NCBI GenBank assembly: GCA_023230485.1
Contig: JALNXG010000069.1
Coordinates: forward strand, 1 to 19,339
Reading direction: 5' to 3'
DNA length: 19,339 nt
Source: Melioribacteraceae bacterium
GTDB taxonomy: Bacteria > Bacteroidota > Ignavibacteria > Ignavibacteriales > Melioribacteraceae
Shown piece by piece: positions 8,188-15,648 of the stretch (position 1 is its first letter; each line of letters begins with the position of its first letter). The notes beneath the pieces are model-generated. The model did no database searches and was not told the DNA's origin. It worked only from the letters and a program-made list of their open reading frames with translations. A program made the position numbers and the translations under genes.

Positions 8188-10827
8188 TTGAAACGTAACA
8201 TTTTATTGGTTGCATTAGTTTTCGTGGTAACTTCGTGTGGACTTTGGCGCGATTTTACTACCTATTTTAATACCTATTTTAATGCATCTCGAATTCTTGG
8301 ACTTGTAGAAGATGAAATCAATGAAAAGATAACCGACCCATTCGAGTTCAAAGAGAATAAAATTTCTCAACAGCAGAGCCAACAGCTCACTAAGGTAATT
8401 GAAAAATGCTCTAAAATTCTCCAGTTCGATCAAGAGTCCTCCTATTTTACTGATGCACTTTTTATGACGGGCAAAGCATTTTATTATCAAGCTGAATATT
8501 CAAAAGCACTAAGGAAATTTTCTGAACTTGCTGCCATTCAAGAAAGTGATTACACTCTTATCAATCAAGTGTGGTTAGCTCGCACTAATCTTCAATTGAG
8601 AAATTTTGATGAAGGACTTGCTCAACTTGATGCCGCAATTACTAGAGCTAAGGAAACCGATGAAGAGGAAGTATATATTGAAGGTTCCATTAAAAGAATC
8701 GGCTTTTTAGTTTATCGAGAGCAGTATGCGCTTGCAGCTAAAAATGCGGCTGAACTAATTAGCACCATTGATGATGATGAAATTGGTGCTTTAGTTTCTT
8801 ATCAATTAGGAACAATATATCTAAAAACAAACGAGCTTGAACTTGCCTCGGATGCCTTTTATAATGTTAACGAAAAATATTCTCCTACTTTTGATGTGGA
8901 ATTTAAAAGCCTTTTAGAATTAGCTAAACTTCAAAAGCAGTTAGATAAAGTAGATGAAAGTTTGGAACTGCTAACTGAGCTTAGTGAAAATAATAAATAT
9001 AGATTGTTCTTAGACCAGATATTTTATGAGATCGGCGATGTTTATACAATAAAAGGTGAATACGAAAAAGCAATTGAAGAGTTTGTAAAAGTTGATACAA
9101 CATTTAGACAAAGTCCCGCTTCCGGTATGGCTCAATATCGTCTAGGAGGTATTTATGAATTTAATGAAGTTGATTATGATAGTTCACGAAAGTATTACTA
9201 TAAAGCATCATCTAATTTAATCGGGATTGACGTAAGAGAGAAGAAAGCAGAATCAAGCAAAAAAGCATTAATATTCGACCGATATTTTAAATTAGCGAGT
9301 GAAATTAAAACGAATATTAAATCGCTTGAATATATTGCTGATCCATCAAAATTTGAACGTGATTCTATTGATTATAAGATCGCATTCGAAAAAATTGATG
9401 CAAGCAAAAAGAGCAATTCTTCAAATCAACAATTTAGCAGTCAAAGTGGTGGAAATAATTCCTTTCAGAATCAATCGCAGCAGCCTAATTCAGGAATGAC
9501 TGAGTCGAATACAGGTCAAAATAATACTTCGACCGATCCTAATAATATGGGGCAACAAAATACTCAAACTACACAACAGCCTGCTTACAATCCATCTAGT
9601 AGTGAACTTTCGCAATATTCAGGAAGTGATAAAGATGATAATTCTTTAGAGGCATTAATTATTCGAGGCAAAGTTCTTCAACCAATAAGACCAAGAATTA
9701 GTTCTGATTCCGTAAACTCTATACTTGCATTAAACTATTACAATCTTGCAAATTTATTTTTTTCTGAAATAGAGGACTTAGATTCTGCATATATATATTT
9801 TGAGAAAGTGATAAATGAATATTCGGGAAAAGGATTTACACCACAATCGATTTATGCAATTGGAACGATATACGAGACTGAGAATAATAAAGAAAAAGCG
9901 GATAGTCTTTTTAATATCATTATTGCAGATTATGAGGATAGCCCCCTTCATATTGAAGCTGCGAAAAAACTTGGTTTAGTAAAAGCTGAAACTAAATCAG
10001 ATCCTGCCGAGAAATTATATTTAATAGCTGAAGAAAAAATGTTTGGTGAGAATTACGAAGAGGCGATCAAAGATTTTAGAAATATTTATAATACCAATCC
10101 TACATCTGCGTTTGCGCCTAAGGCTATCTATGCAGCAGGATTAATTTATGAAGAAAACTTGATACAATATGATTCAGCCGCTGTATATTATGAAATCCTT
10201 AATAAAGAATTTCCGGTTACGCAATTTGCAAAACAAAGTAATGCGAAACTTATTGGATATCAAACAGAACAAAAGGAACTCAAGCGCAAAAAGGATGAGG
10301 AGGAACTCAAACAAAAAGAATCAGCTAGGGCTGCAAAAATGCAACTTCCGGTTTCTGATTCAACTGCAGTTTCTAAAAATAAACTAGTGAAAATTGATTC
10401 TTTGCTTTCAAAAAAGAAAATTAGTATAACTGATTCTTCTCTGAATAAAAACCGGAAGATAGAAATTGATACTGCTTCTTCATCTATGGGAATATTAAAT
10501 GCGATTGCTGATTCTCTTTCTAAAGCTAGCATGGAAAGTGAATCAAAAGGTGAACTAAAGGATTCTTCGGAAGTTAAAAAAATTCCTGAAAGAAAAGTTT
10601 TTAAGGATATTCCGGATGAAGTTAAAAAGAAACTAGGTTTGCCAGTAGATTCTACTAATACAAAAATAGATGAAATAATATCAAGCGATTCGTTAAAATT
10701 AATTAATAAAGCTGTTATCAAAAGAGATACATCTAATTTAAAAAAAGAATTGGAAGACCTTTCTCCCGCTAAATCTAATTCACCGCTTCCTGATTCTACA
10801 AAGAAATTGATTAAGGATGACATCTAA
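8188..10827 (+). CDS. Large TPR-repeat lipoprotein, possibly PorW/SprE-like (type IX secretion)
   Basis: This 879-aa protein starts at TTG and has a signal peptide with lipobox V-T-S-C (Cys17), so it is predicted to be a periplasmic or outer-membrane lipoprotein. TPR-like helix pairs occur around residues 85-370 (for example YEIGDVYTIKGEYEKAIEEF near 280) and again about 510-690 (YNLANLFFSEIEDLDSAYIY, AEEKMFGENYEEAIKDF). Between them is a Gln/Asn/Ser-rich linker (about 410-475). The last about 185 residues are Lys/Ser/Asp-rich and probably disordered. The segment just after the lipid Cys (FTTYFNTYFNASRIL) resembles the YN-x-YFN region of Bacteroidota SprE/PorW, a periplasmic lipoprotein of type IX secretion and gliding. 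That assignment is inference from architecture; another TPR assembly factor is possible. Its 3' end overlaps the next gene by 11 nt. Confidence 0.65.
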   Translation: MKRNILLVALVFVVTSCGLWRDFTTYFNTYFNASRILGLVEDEINEKITDPFEFKENKISQQQSQQLTKVIEKCSKILQFDQESSYFTDALFMTGKAFYYQAEYSKALRKFSELAAIQESDYTLINQVWLARTNLQLRNFDEGLAQLDAAITRAKETDEEEVYIEGSIKRIGFLVYREQYALAAKNAAELISTIDDDEIGALVSYQLGTIYLKTNELELASDAFYNVNEKYSPTFDVEFKSLLELAKLQKQLDKVDESLELLTELSENNKYRLFLDQIFYEIGDVYTIKGEYEKAIEEFVKVDTTFRQSPASGMAQYRLGGIYEFNEVDYDSSRKYYYKASSNLIGIDVREKKAESSKKALIFDRYFKLASEIKTNIKSLEYIADPSKFERDSIDYKIAFEKIDASKKSNSSNQQFSSQSGGNNSFQNQSQQPNSGMTESNTGQNNTSTDPNNMGQQNTQTTQQPAYNPSSSELSQYSGSDKDDNSLEALIIRGKVLQPIRPRISSDSVNSILALNYYNLANLFFSEIEDLDSAYIYFEKVINEYSGKGFTPQSIYAIGTIYETENNKEKADSLFNIIIADYEDSPLHIEAAKKLGLVKAETKSDPAEKLYLIAEEKMFGENYEEAIKDFRNIYNTNPTSAFAPKAIYAAGLIYEENLIQYDSAAVYYEILNKEFPVTQFAKQSNAKLIGYQTEQKELKRKKDEEELKQKESARAAKMQLPVSDSTAVSKNKLVKIDSLLSKKKISITDSSLNKNRKIEIDTASSSMGILNAIADSLSKASMESESKGELKDSSEVKKIPERKVFKDIPDEVKKKLGLPVDSTNTKIDEIISSDSLKLINKAVIKRDTSNLKKELEDLSPAKSNSPLPDSTKKLIKDDI

Positions 10828-11473
10828 AAGATTTGAAAAATTACTTGAGGAGGGGGAAGGCACTACAATTGAATTTAAACAACGCTTTTCAACTCATGAA
10901 AAAATTGCTAAAGAAATAATCGCCTTTGCTAATACCAAAGGCGGTTTTATTTTATTTGGTATTAACGACAATGGTTCAATTTATGGAGTTGAAAGTGAAA
11001 AATCTGATATAGAATTGATTATAGAGTGTTGTGAAAAGTATTGTGAACCACCTGTAAAATATGAAATAGAAAATCTTGAGTACAAAACGAAAGATATTTT
11101 AATACTCTATATAAATGAATCAAAAGTAAAGCCGATCCGAATTCAAGACTATCATTCTAAAATTGAATTAAACAACGCTCTGGTTTTTATACGGGTTAAT
11201 GATAAGAGCATTCCTGCCGGTAAAGAGATGATTAAGATTATGCAGACTCAAACAGAAGAAAAATCTCTAACCAATTATAATGTGGGTAAAAACGAAAAAA
11301 TTGTTTTTGAATTATTGCAAAGAAATGAAACGATAACGGTTAAAGAACTTAGTGAGTCTGCAAATATATCTCAGAGAAGAGCTTCAAGGACTTTAATTAA
11401 TTTGGTAAGGGCTAATCTATTATTTATTCATGTTAAGGATAATGGAGCAGAGTTTTTTACTACTGCTTTATAA
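10817..11473 (+). CDS. AlbA_2 (Schlafen-type AAA_4-like) domain protein with C-terminal winged helix
   Basis: The 218-aa protein has an N-terminal AlbA_2 domain: EGTTIEFKQRF (about 14-24), IIAFANTKGGFILFGINDNG (34-53), then a beta-rich stretch ending with the RVNDKSIPAG segment. A C-terminal winged-helix DNA-binding region (about 158-218) contains TVKELSESANISQRRASRTL. Proteins with this pairing are usually annotated as putative DNA-binding or transcriptional regulators; the role is not known in detail. The ATG lies inside the end of the TPR lipoprotein gene (11-nt overlap), with AAGG directly abutting it. The spacing is too short for a normal ribosome binding site, so translation may depend on the upstream gene. 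The stop overlaps the convergent RNA methyltransferase gene by 6 nt. Confidence 0.75.
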   Translation: MTSKRFEKLLEEGEGTTIEFKQRFSTHEKIAKEIIAFANTKGGFILFGINDNGSIYGVESEKSDIELIIECCEKYCEPPVKYEIENLEYKTKDILILYINESKVKPIRIQDYHSKIELNNALVFIRVNDKSIPAGKEMIKIMQTQTEEKSLTNYNVGKNEKIVFELLQRNETITVKELSESANISQRRASRTLINLVRANLLFIHVKDNGAEFFTTAL

Positions 11474-12010
11474 TTTTTTTGTATCGTAAATTCTTCTTAA
11501 ATCAAAGATGCTGACTCCATAAGCAACGGCTACGTTTAATGATTGCTTGATTCCATATTGGGGGATTTCTAAAGTAAAATCACATTGATCTAACAAATCT
11601 TGTTGGACACCTGTAATTTCGTTTCCAATTATAAGGCAAATCGGAAATTGGTTTGAATCCATTGCGTAATATTTTGTACTCTCTTCTGTTAGTTCCAATG
11701 CAGCAATCTTATATCCACGTTCTTTATATTTTTTTATAATTTTATGAGGATCGTTTTCATATTCCCATGAAACACTATCTTGAGAACCTAATGCAGTTTT
11801 TAATACTTCCTTTTGAGGAGGGTGTGGCGTATAACCGCATAAATAAAGCTTTTCTATCATCGCCCCATCAGATGTCCTAAAGATTGAACCAACATTATAA
11901 GCACTTCTTACACTATTTATAACTACTACAACTGGTAAATGATCAATTGACTGAATATTTTCTATTGTGCTTCTATTCTCGGAAATTTCCGAATGTGATA
12001 ATTTTCTCAT
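11468..12010 (-). CDS. SpoU/TrmH family RNA 2'-O-methyltransferase
   Basis: The 180-aa SPOUT-fold enzyme is predicted to methylate a ribose 2'-OH in tRNA or rRNA using S-adenosylmethionine. The three SpoU motifs are present: motif 1 NVGSIFRTSDG (39-49, with the conserved Asn and Arg), motif 2 LIIGNEITGVQQDLLDQCD (about 126-144), and motif 3 IPQYGIKQSLNVAVAYGVS (149-167), which forms the trefoil-knot SAM site. The protein is a minimal catalytic domain without the N-terminal substrate-binding domain of RlmB-type members, so the target RNA cannot be named. The ATG lies 1 nt after the stop of the SMR transporter gene, so the two are almost certainly co-transcribed and probably translationally coupled. 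The 3' end overlaps the convergent AlbA_2 gene by 6 nt. Confidence 0.9.
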   Translation of the reverse strand: MRKLSHSEISENRSTIENIQSIDHLPVVVVINSVRSAYNVGSIFRTSDGAMIEKLYLCGYTPHPPQKEVLKTALGSQDSVSWEYENDPHKIIKKYKERGYKIAALELTEESTKYYAMDSNQFPICLIIGNEITGVQQDLLDQCDFTLEIPQYGIKQSLNVAVAYGVSIFDLRRIYDTKKL

Positions 12011-12011
12011 T

Positions 12012-12329
12012 TTATTTTGATGTGAATTTTAAACCAATAATTCCAACGAAGATTAAAAGTAGAAATAAAATCCGAAGAACCTCTTTTGATTCATTAAAAA
12101 ATAGGATTCCATAAATAGCCGTACCGACTGCACCAATGCCTGTCCAGACTGCATAAGCTGTACCTATCGGCAATCCCTTAACTCCAAGTGATAGAAAGAC
12201 ATAACTTAAAACCATTGTAAATACTGTGAATATACTAGCCCTTAAGTTAGTAAATCCATTGCTATATTTTAGACCAACTGCCCAGCTTATTTCAAAGATT
12301 GCCGCTATTAGTATATAAATCCAGTACAA
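12012..12329 (-). CDS. gdx: SMR family exporter, Gdx/SugE guanidinium type
   Basis: The 105-aa protein has four transmembrane helices and works as a dual-topology dimer in the inner membrane, exchanging protons for a cationic substrate. The essential Glu13 is present. Residues characteristic of the Gdx (SugE) branch rather than the EmrE/Qac branch are also visible: Trp16, GLKYSNG (19-25), Ser42, Tyr59 and Trp62 within GTAYAVWTGIGAVGTA (56-71). By family knowledge the likely substrate is guanidinium rather than bulky drugs. The start is TTG, preceded only by a purine-rich AGAAAGAAG; this places Glu13 exactly where the family has it. I looked for a guanidine riboswitch in the leader and saw none. 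Downstream is a TrmH-type gene with a 1-nt gap. Confidence 0.9.
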   Translation of the reverse strand: MYWIYILIAAIFEISWAVGLKYSNGFTNLRASIFTVFTMVLSYVFLSLGVKGLPIGTAYAVWTGIGAVGTAIYGILFFNESKEVLRILFLLLIFVGIIGLKFTSK

Positions 12330-12385
12330 TATTCTTCTTTCTAATTAATTAAGTGTGAAAGATAAATATTAAAGTGTAATAATAA

Positions 12386-12597
12386 AAATCATTTCTCCGC
12401 ACAATAATTTCTGATACAACATTAAAATACGTGCCTCCGTAACTGAATACTTATTCCATCATACAATTACTGCCCCATACTAGAATACTTAATCTTGCAA
12501 TAAATTACATGATCCAGCACCAAATTCTTGCTTCCATACCAATATGCTTTACTTCAGGACAAAATTTGTTTCTACATTAACTAAATTCTTGACAGGT
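12386..12597. repeat. Degenerate tandem array of about eleven ~20-bp units
   Basis: Almost the whole gap between msrA and the SMR gene is made of imperfect units of 16-23 bp, most about 20. Each begins with an A/T run and has a C/T-rich middle, and most end in AC. Read on the + strand, units start near 12386, 12403, 12421, 12444, 12465, 12481, 12502, 12521, 12541, 12561 and 12582. The clearest is CAAATTCTTGCTTCCATACC at 12521-12540; others read TGAATACTTATTCCATCATAC-like (12444-12464) and AATTACTGCCCCATAC (12465-12480). No two units are identical, there are no unique spacers, and no frame stays open through the array. The last unit abuts the msrA stop codon. Function unknown. Confidence 0.6.
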
Positions 12598-13236
12598 TTA
12601 TTTCTTAAGCCTGTCTTTAAATATTTTTTCAAACTTTTCTAATTTTGGCGTAATTACGAATGCACAGTATCCTTGGAATGTATTATTCTTGTAATAATCT
12701 TGATGATATTTCTCAGCAGAGAAGAAGTTTTTATATGTAGATATTTCAGTAACTATTGGATTATCATAAATTTTAGTAGAATCTAACTTCGTTAAATAGC
12801 TTTCAGCTATCTCTTTTTGTTCTTCGTCATGATAAAATATAGCTGAACGATATTGAGTCCCTACATCATTGCCTTGTCTATTCAAAGTTGTTGGATCATG
12901 TGTTTTCCAAAAGACCTCTAAAAGTTCATCAAAGGAGATTACATTTGGATCATATTCTATCTGAACAACTTCAGCGTGTCCGGTATTGCCGCTGCAAACC
13001 TGTTCATAAGTAGGATTAAAAACTTCGCCTCCTGCGTAACCTGATACGACTGATTCGACACCCTTTAATCGTTCAAAGATTGCTTCCGTGCACCAAAAGC
13101 ACCCTGTCCCGAATGTAGCTAATTTATTTCCTTCCTTAATTGTCGGCATATTGTAATCTCCTTGTGATAAATTTGCTGATTTGGTGCAGCTTGCCAATAA
13201 AAATGCAACGATCAAAATATATAATTTCTGTTTCAT
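12598..13236 (-). CDS. msrA: Peptide-methionine (S)-S-oxide reductase MsrA, predicted lipoprotein
   Basis: This enzyme reduces the S-epimer of methionine sulfoxide in oxidised proteins. The 212-aa chain carries the family core: GTGCFWCTEAIFERLKGV (44-61 region) with catalytic Cys46, SGYAGG (65-70), GHAEVVQIEYD (86-96), HDPTTLNRQGNDVGTQYRS (113-131), and a C-terminal QGYC with the probable resolving Cys191. Unlike cytoplasmic MsrA, it begins with a hydrophobic leader and the lipobox L-A-S-C (Cys17). It should therefore be exported and lipid-anchored and repair envelope proteins. Its electron donor would then have to be a periplasmic or membrane thioredoxin-like system, not visible here. The gene is divergent from the DUF2892 gene, with about 100 bp between them. 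The degenerate tandem array begins immediately after the stop codon. Confidence 0.95.
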   Translation of the reverse strand: MKQKLYILIVAFLLASCTKSANLSQGDYNMPTIKEGNKLATFGTGCFWCTEAIFERLKGVESVVSGYAGGEVFNPTYEQVCSGNTGHAEVVQIEYDPNVISFDELLEVFWKTHDPTTLNRQGNDVGTQYRSAIFYHDEEQKEIAESYLTKLDSTKIYDNPIVTEISTYKNFFSAEKYHQDYYKNNTFQGYCAFVITPKLEKFEKIFKDRLKK

Positions 13237-13338
13237 CTGAATCCATTTCTTATTAAGTTAATCTAACTGTTATGGGATACTTACTCTTTTTAACAGAAAT
13301 ATTAGACAATTTGTTTCAATTAATATAAGGAAGGGAAT

Positions 13339-13539
13339 ATGAAAAAGAATATCGGTTCTACGGATAAAATAATTAGGGTTGTTATTGGTTTAGCAATTAT
13401 AGGTTGGGGATTATATGCTCAGAGCTGGTGGGGATTAATCGGACTTATTCCATTAGTAACTGTTGCAACAGGTTTTTGTGGCTTATATACACTTCTCGGA
13501 ATGAATACTTGTGAAGTAAAAAAGACCGAAAAAGTATAA
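13339..13539 (+). CDS. DUF2892 (YgaP-type transmembrane) small membrane protein
   Basis: The 66-aa protein has the short DUF2892 pattern: KKNIGSTDKIIRVVIGLAI, two hydrophobic hairpin segments (about 13-27 and 32-50), SWWGLIGLIPLVT (29-41), and a final GFCGLYTLLGMNTC with two conserved Cys. Such modules occur alone or fused to rhodanese domains; no precise function is known for the solo form. A strong ribosome binding site (AGGAAGGG, 13328-13335) precedes the ATG. The gene has its own terminator about 4 nt after the stop, so it is probably a single-gene transcript. Confidence 0.85.
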   Translation: MKKNIGSTDKIIRVVIGLAIIGWGLYAQSWWGLIGLIPLVTVATGFCGLYTLLGMNTCEVKKTEKV

Positions 13540-13542
13540 AAA

Positions 13543-13581
13543 AATAGTCCCCCGCGACCCATTTCAAAGGGGATTATTTTT
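13543..13581 (+). terminator. Rho-independent terminator after the DUF2892 gene
   Basis: A stem of ten pairs is formed by AATAGTCCCC (13543-13552) and GGGGATTATT (13569-13578), with one G-U pair and a 16-nt loop. It is followed by further T residues. It lies 3 nt after the stop codon. Confidence 0.8.
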
Positions 13582-13662
13582 ATCATCAAATAAATCAATT
13601 CTATATTATACATTAAGTATAATTTTAACTATTTTTTGGTGTCTAATCACTCAAAAGATTCA

Positions 13663-14079
13663 ATGCCGGAAAAAACTATAACTTTTCAGAGTAGCTATAA
13701 TAAAGTAGCTGATATTTGCGAGGAATCTAAAAAATTTCTCTGTGAAAATGGTGCAGATTCGCATATTGCTAATGCTGTGGATATTTGTCTGATGGAATCT
13801 CTAAATAACGTAATAAAACATGGTTATAAAGGGGATCAGAATCGAGAAATAGAACTAGTTATTAAGTATGATCATCCAGAGCTTGAACTAAAAATTATTG
13901 ATTCAGGACTCTCAAGAGATAATTTAGTTACCCCATCTTTAGATTTTGATCCTGATGATATAGAAAATTTACCCGAAGGGGGCATGGGTCTTTATATTAT
14001 TAGTCAATTAATGGATAAACTCGATTACATTACTATTAATGGCAAAAATATTTTTTCGATGTATAAGAAACTAATTTAA
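13663..14079 (+). CDS. RsbW/SpoIIAB-like anti-sigma-factor serine kinase (HATPase_c)
   Basis: A GHKL-type ATPase of 138 aa from the chosen ATG. The N-box contains MESLNNVIKHGY (44-55, with Glu45 and Asn48/49), the G1 box is IIDSG (78-82), and the G2 box is LPEGGMGLYIISQLMD (103-118). This is the arrangement of RsbW/SpoIIAB proteins, which bind a sigma factor or another effector and phosphorylate a STAS-domain antagonist. An in-frame TTG at 13636 (and GTG at 13639) would extend the protein by eight or nine residues, but no ribosome binding site precedes them; the AAAAGA before 13663 is modest, so the start is uncertain. A cognate PP2C phosphatase candidate lies about 1.5 kb downstream on the other strand. 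No STAS protein or sigma factor is in the window. Confidence 0.85.
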   Translation: MPEKTITFQSSYNKVADICEESKKFLCENGADSHIANAVDICLMESLNNVIKHGYKGDQNREIELVIKYDHPELELKIIDSGLSRDNLVTPSLDFDPDDIENLPEGGMGLYIISQLMDKLDYITINGKNIFSMYKKLI

Positions 14080-14124
14080 TAATCCTCTTGTATCACACAT
14101 AATTAAAATTAAATCTAAACCTAA

Positions 14125-15648
14125 ATGCGCAAACTTATAACCATCTTTATTATATTTTCAGCTATTATTACTGCACAAGATTCGACAAGAAGTGAGGCAT
14201 TCAAGGAAAATTTTGTTGTTAAACAACCGGTTGTAAGAGCAAAGTACCCATCTTATACACTTCTAAATGGCTTTTTATTAGTACAAGAAGCAAATAAAAA
14301 AGACCCATTTGCCCAGCATGAACTCGGTATTAGGTATCTACTTGGTAGAGGGTTCGCCGCTGATACAGTAAAAGCAATCTATTGGATAAGAAAAGCTGCA
14401 GATCAGAACTTACCTTATGCACGATTTAATTATGGAATTATGCTTTATAACGGAATCGGAGTTCCGTGGAATCCTTTTGAAGCATTTCAGAATTTCAAAA
14501 TTGCTGCCGATAACGGTCTTGCGGAAGCACTTTATGCAGTGGGGCTTGTTTATACTGAAAACTTCGTTGTAAATAGAAATTTTAATCGTGCTTATCAGTT
14601 CTTCGTTAAATCAAGTAAATTGAAATATGAAGCCGCAAATGATGCGATAAAGCAAATATTAAAAAGCGGTTTTATACCTACTCTCGATTATGATGATGTA
14701 AAAAATAATCCTTCGTTTGATTTGGTAAATGAGAAATCACAACCGTTATTCAGCAATGATTTAGACCTGGATTATCTTGATTTTGACTCGACAAAAGCGG
14801 AAAAAGAAAGTGTTGAAAAAATCTTCTCGATGAGTAAAAAATCTGCAATCGCATTTCTTGGAATTGAAGAAGATACACTTCGTGATACAACTAAAATTGG
14901 AATAAAAGAATTACTCGATCTGGCATCCGAATCAGGTTCGCCCGAAGCTCTCCTTTATAAAGGGAAAGCTATTGAGAAGGGACTTAATTATAAGAAAGAC
15001 AATCTTTCTGCATTAGTTAATTATCTTCGTGCTCTAAGAATAGGTGCGTTCAATGCTTATGAAAACATTATTAGATTACTTGCTGATAAAAACATTTTTA
15101 CTGAGTTAAAAAATGAAGTAAATAAGAACAATCCCGATGCTATGTATGCTTGGGCTTCTCTTACAGCATTGGGACTTGATAACCAGCTCCCTCTGGATGA
15201 AGCAATAAACTTGTTAAATAAAGCAGTAGCCATTAATCACGTACCCTCGATGATTGAATTAGGATTAGTATATTATTCGGGACAACTCGGAAAGCAGGAT
15301 AAAGAAAATGCTTTAAAAATATGGAATAGTGCGGCATCCTTCGGAAGCGTGGAAGCGAAGGTTAGAATATCTTTAGCTGCTATTTTGGAAAACAATAAGT
15401 CCGAATATGAAAACGAAGTCCAAGCTCTTCAAGAAGCTTTTAATAATGGTTCGGTTTTCGCTCAGACTGCTTTGGCTTACTGCTATGAAAAGGGGATAGG
15501 AGTTCATGAGGATAAATCGTATTCTGTAAAATTATACAAAGATGCCTCTCAAAGAGGAAGTCAGCAGGCATTTAATTCTTTACGAAGAATGTATGATGAG
15601 ATACGACCGGATGAAAAAGAGTTTAAACTGATTGACCAGAAGCTTTAA
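14125..15648 (+). CDS. Sel1-repeat (TPR-like) exported protein
   Basis: The 507-aa protein has a Sec signal peptide (hydrophobic about 4-16, likely cleavage after Ala17 in ITA-QDS). Sel1-type helical repeats follow: AQHELGIRYLLGRGF...AIYWIRKAAD (about 54-92), ARFNYGIMLYNGIGV...AFQNFKIAAD, AEALYAVGLVY, and again near the C-terminus IELGLVYYSGQLG...ALKIWNSAASFGS and AQTALAYCYEKGIGV...SVKLYKDASQRGS. A middle part (about 190-265) with many charged residues is less repeat-like. Sel1 proteins act as adaptor scaffolds; no specific partner can be read from the sequence. It follows the RsbW-like gene after 45 nt on the same strand and may be co-transcribed. Its end overlaps the convergent PP2C phosphatase gene by 26 nt. 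Confidence 0.8.
   Translation: MRKLITIFIIFSAIITAQDSTRSEAFKENFVVKQPVVRAKYPSYTLLNGFLLVQEANKKDPFAQHELGIRYLLGRGFAADTVKAIYWIRKAADQNLPYARFNYGIMLYNGIGVPWNPFEAFQNFKIAADNGLAEALYAVGLVYTENFVVNRNFNRAYQFFVKSSKLKYEAANDAIKQILKSGFIPTLDYDDVKNNPSFDLVNEKSQPLFSNDLDLDYLDFDSTKAEKESVEKIFSMSKKSAIAFLGIEEDTLRDTTKIGIKELLDLASESGSPEALLYKGKAIEKGLNYKKDNLSALVNYLRALRIGAFNAYENIIRLLADKNIFTELKNEVNKNNPDAMYAWASLTALGLDNQLPLDEAINLLNKAVAINHVPSMIELGLVYYSGQLGKQDKENALKIWNSAASFGSVEAKVRISLAAILENNKSEYENEVQALQEAFNNGSVFAQTALAYCYEKGIGVHEDKSYSVKLYKDASQRGSQQAFNSLRRMYDEIRPDEKEFKLIDQKL

Noticed and set aside
10260..10823. 187-codon open frame on the minus strand opposite the end of the TPR lipoprotein
   Set aside because: It is a shadow of the Ser/Lys/Asp-rich tail; the product is low-complexity Ser/Phe/Leu-rich and has no ribosome binding site.
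12386..12597. CRISPR array reading of the tandem units
   Set aside because: There are no identical direct repeats and no unique spacers; unit length is only about 20 bp and every unit differs.
12386..12597. Coding repeat or small peptide genes in the array
   Set aside because: Stops interrupt all frames that I followed, and unit lengths are not multiples of three, so no reading frame is kept.
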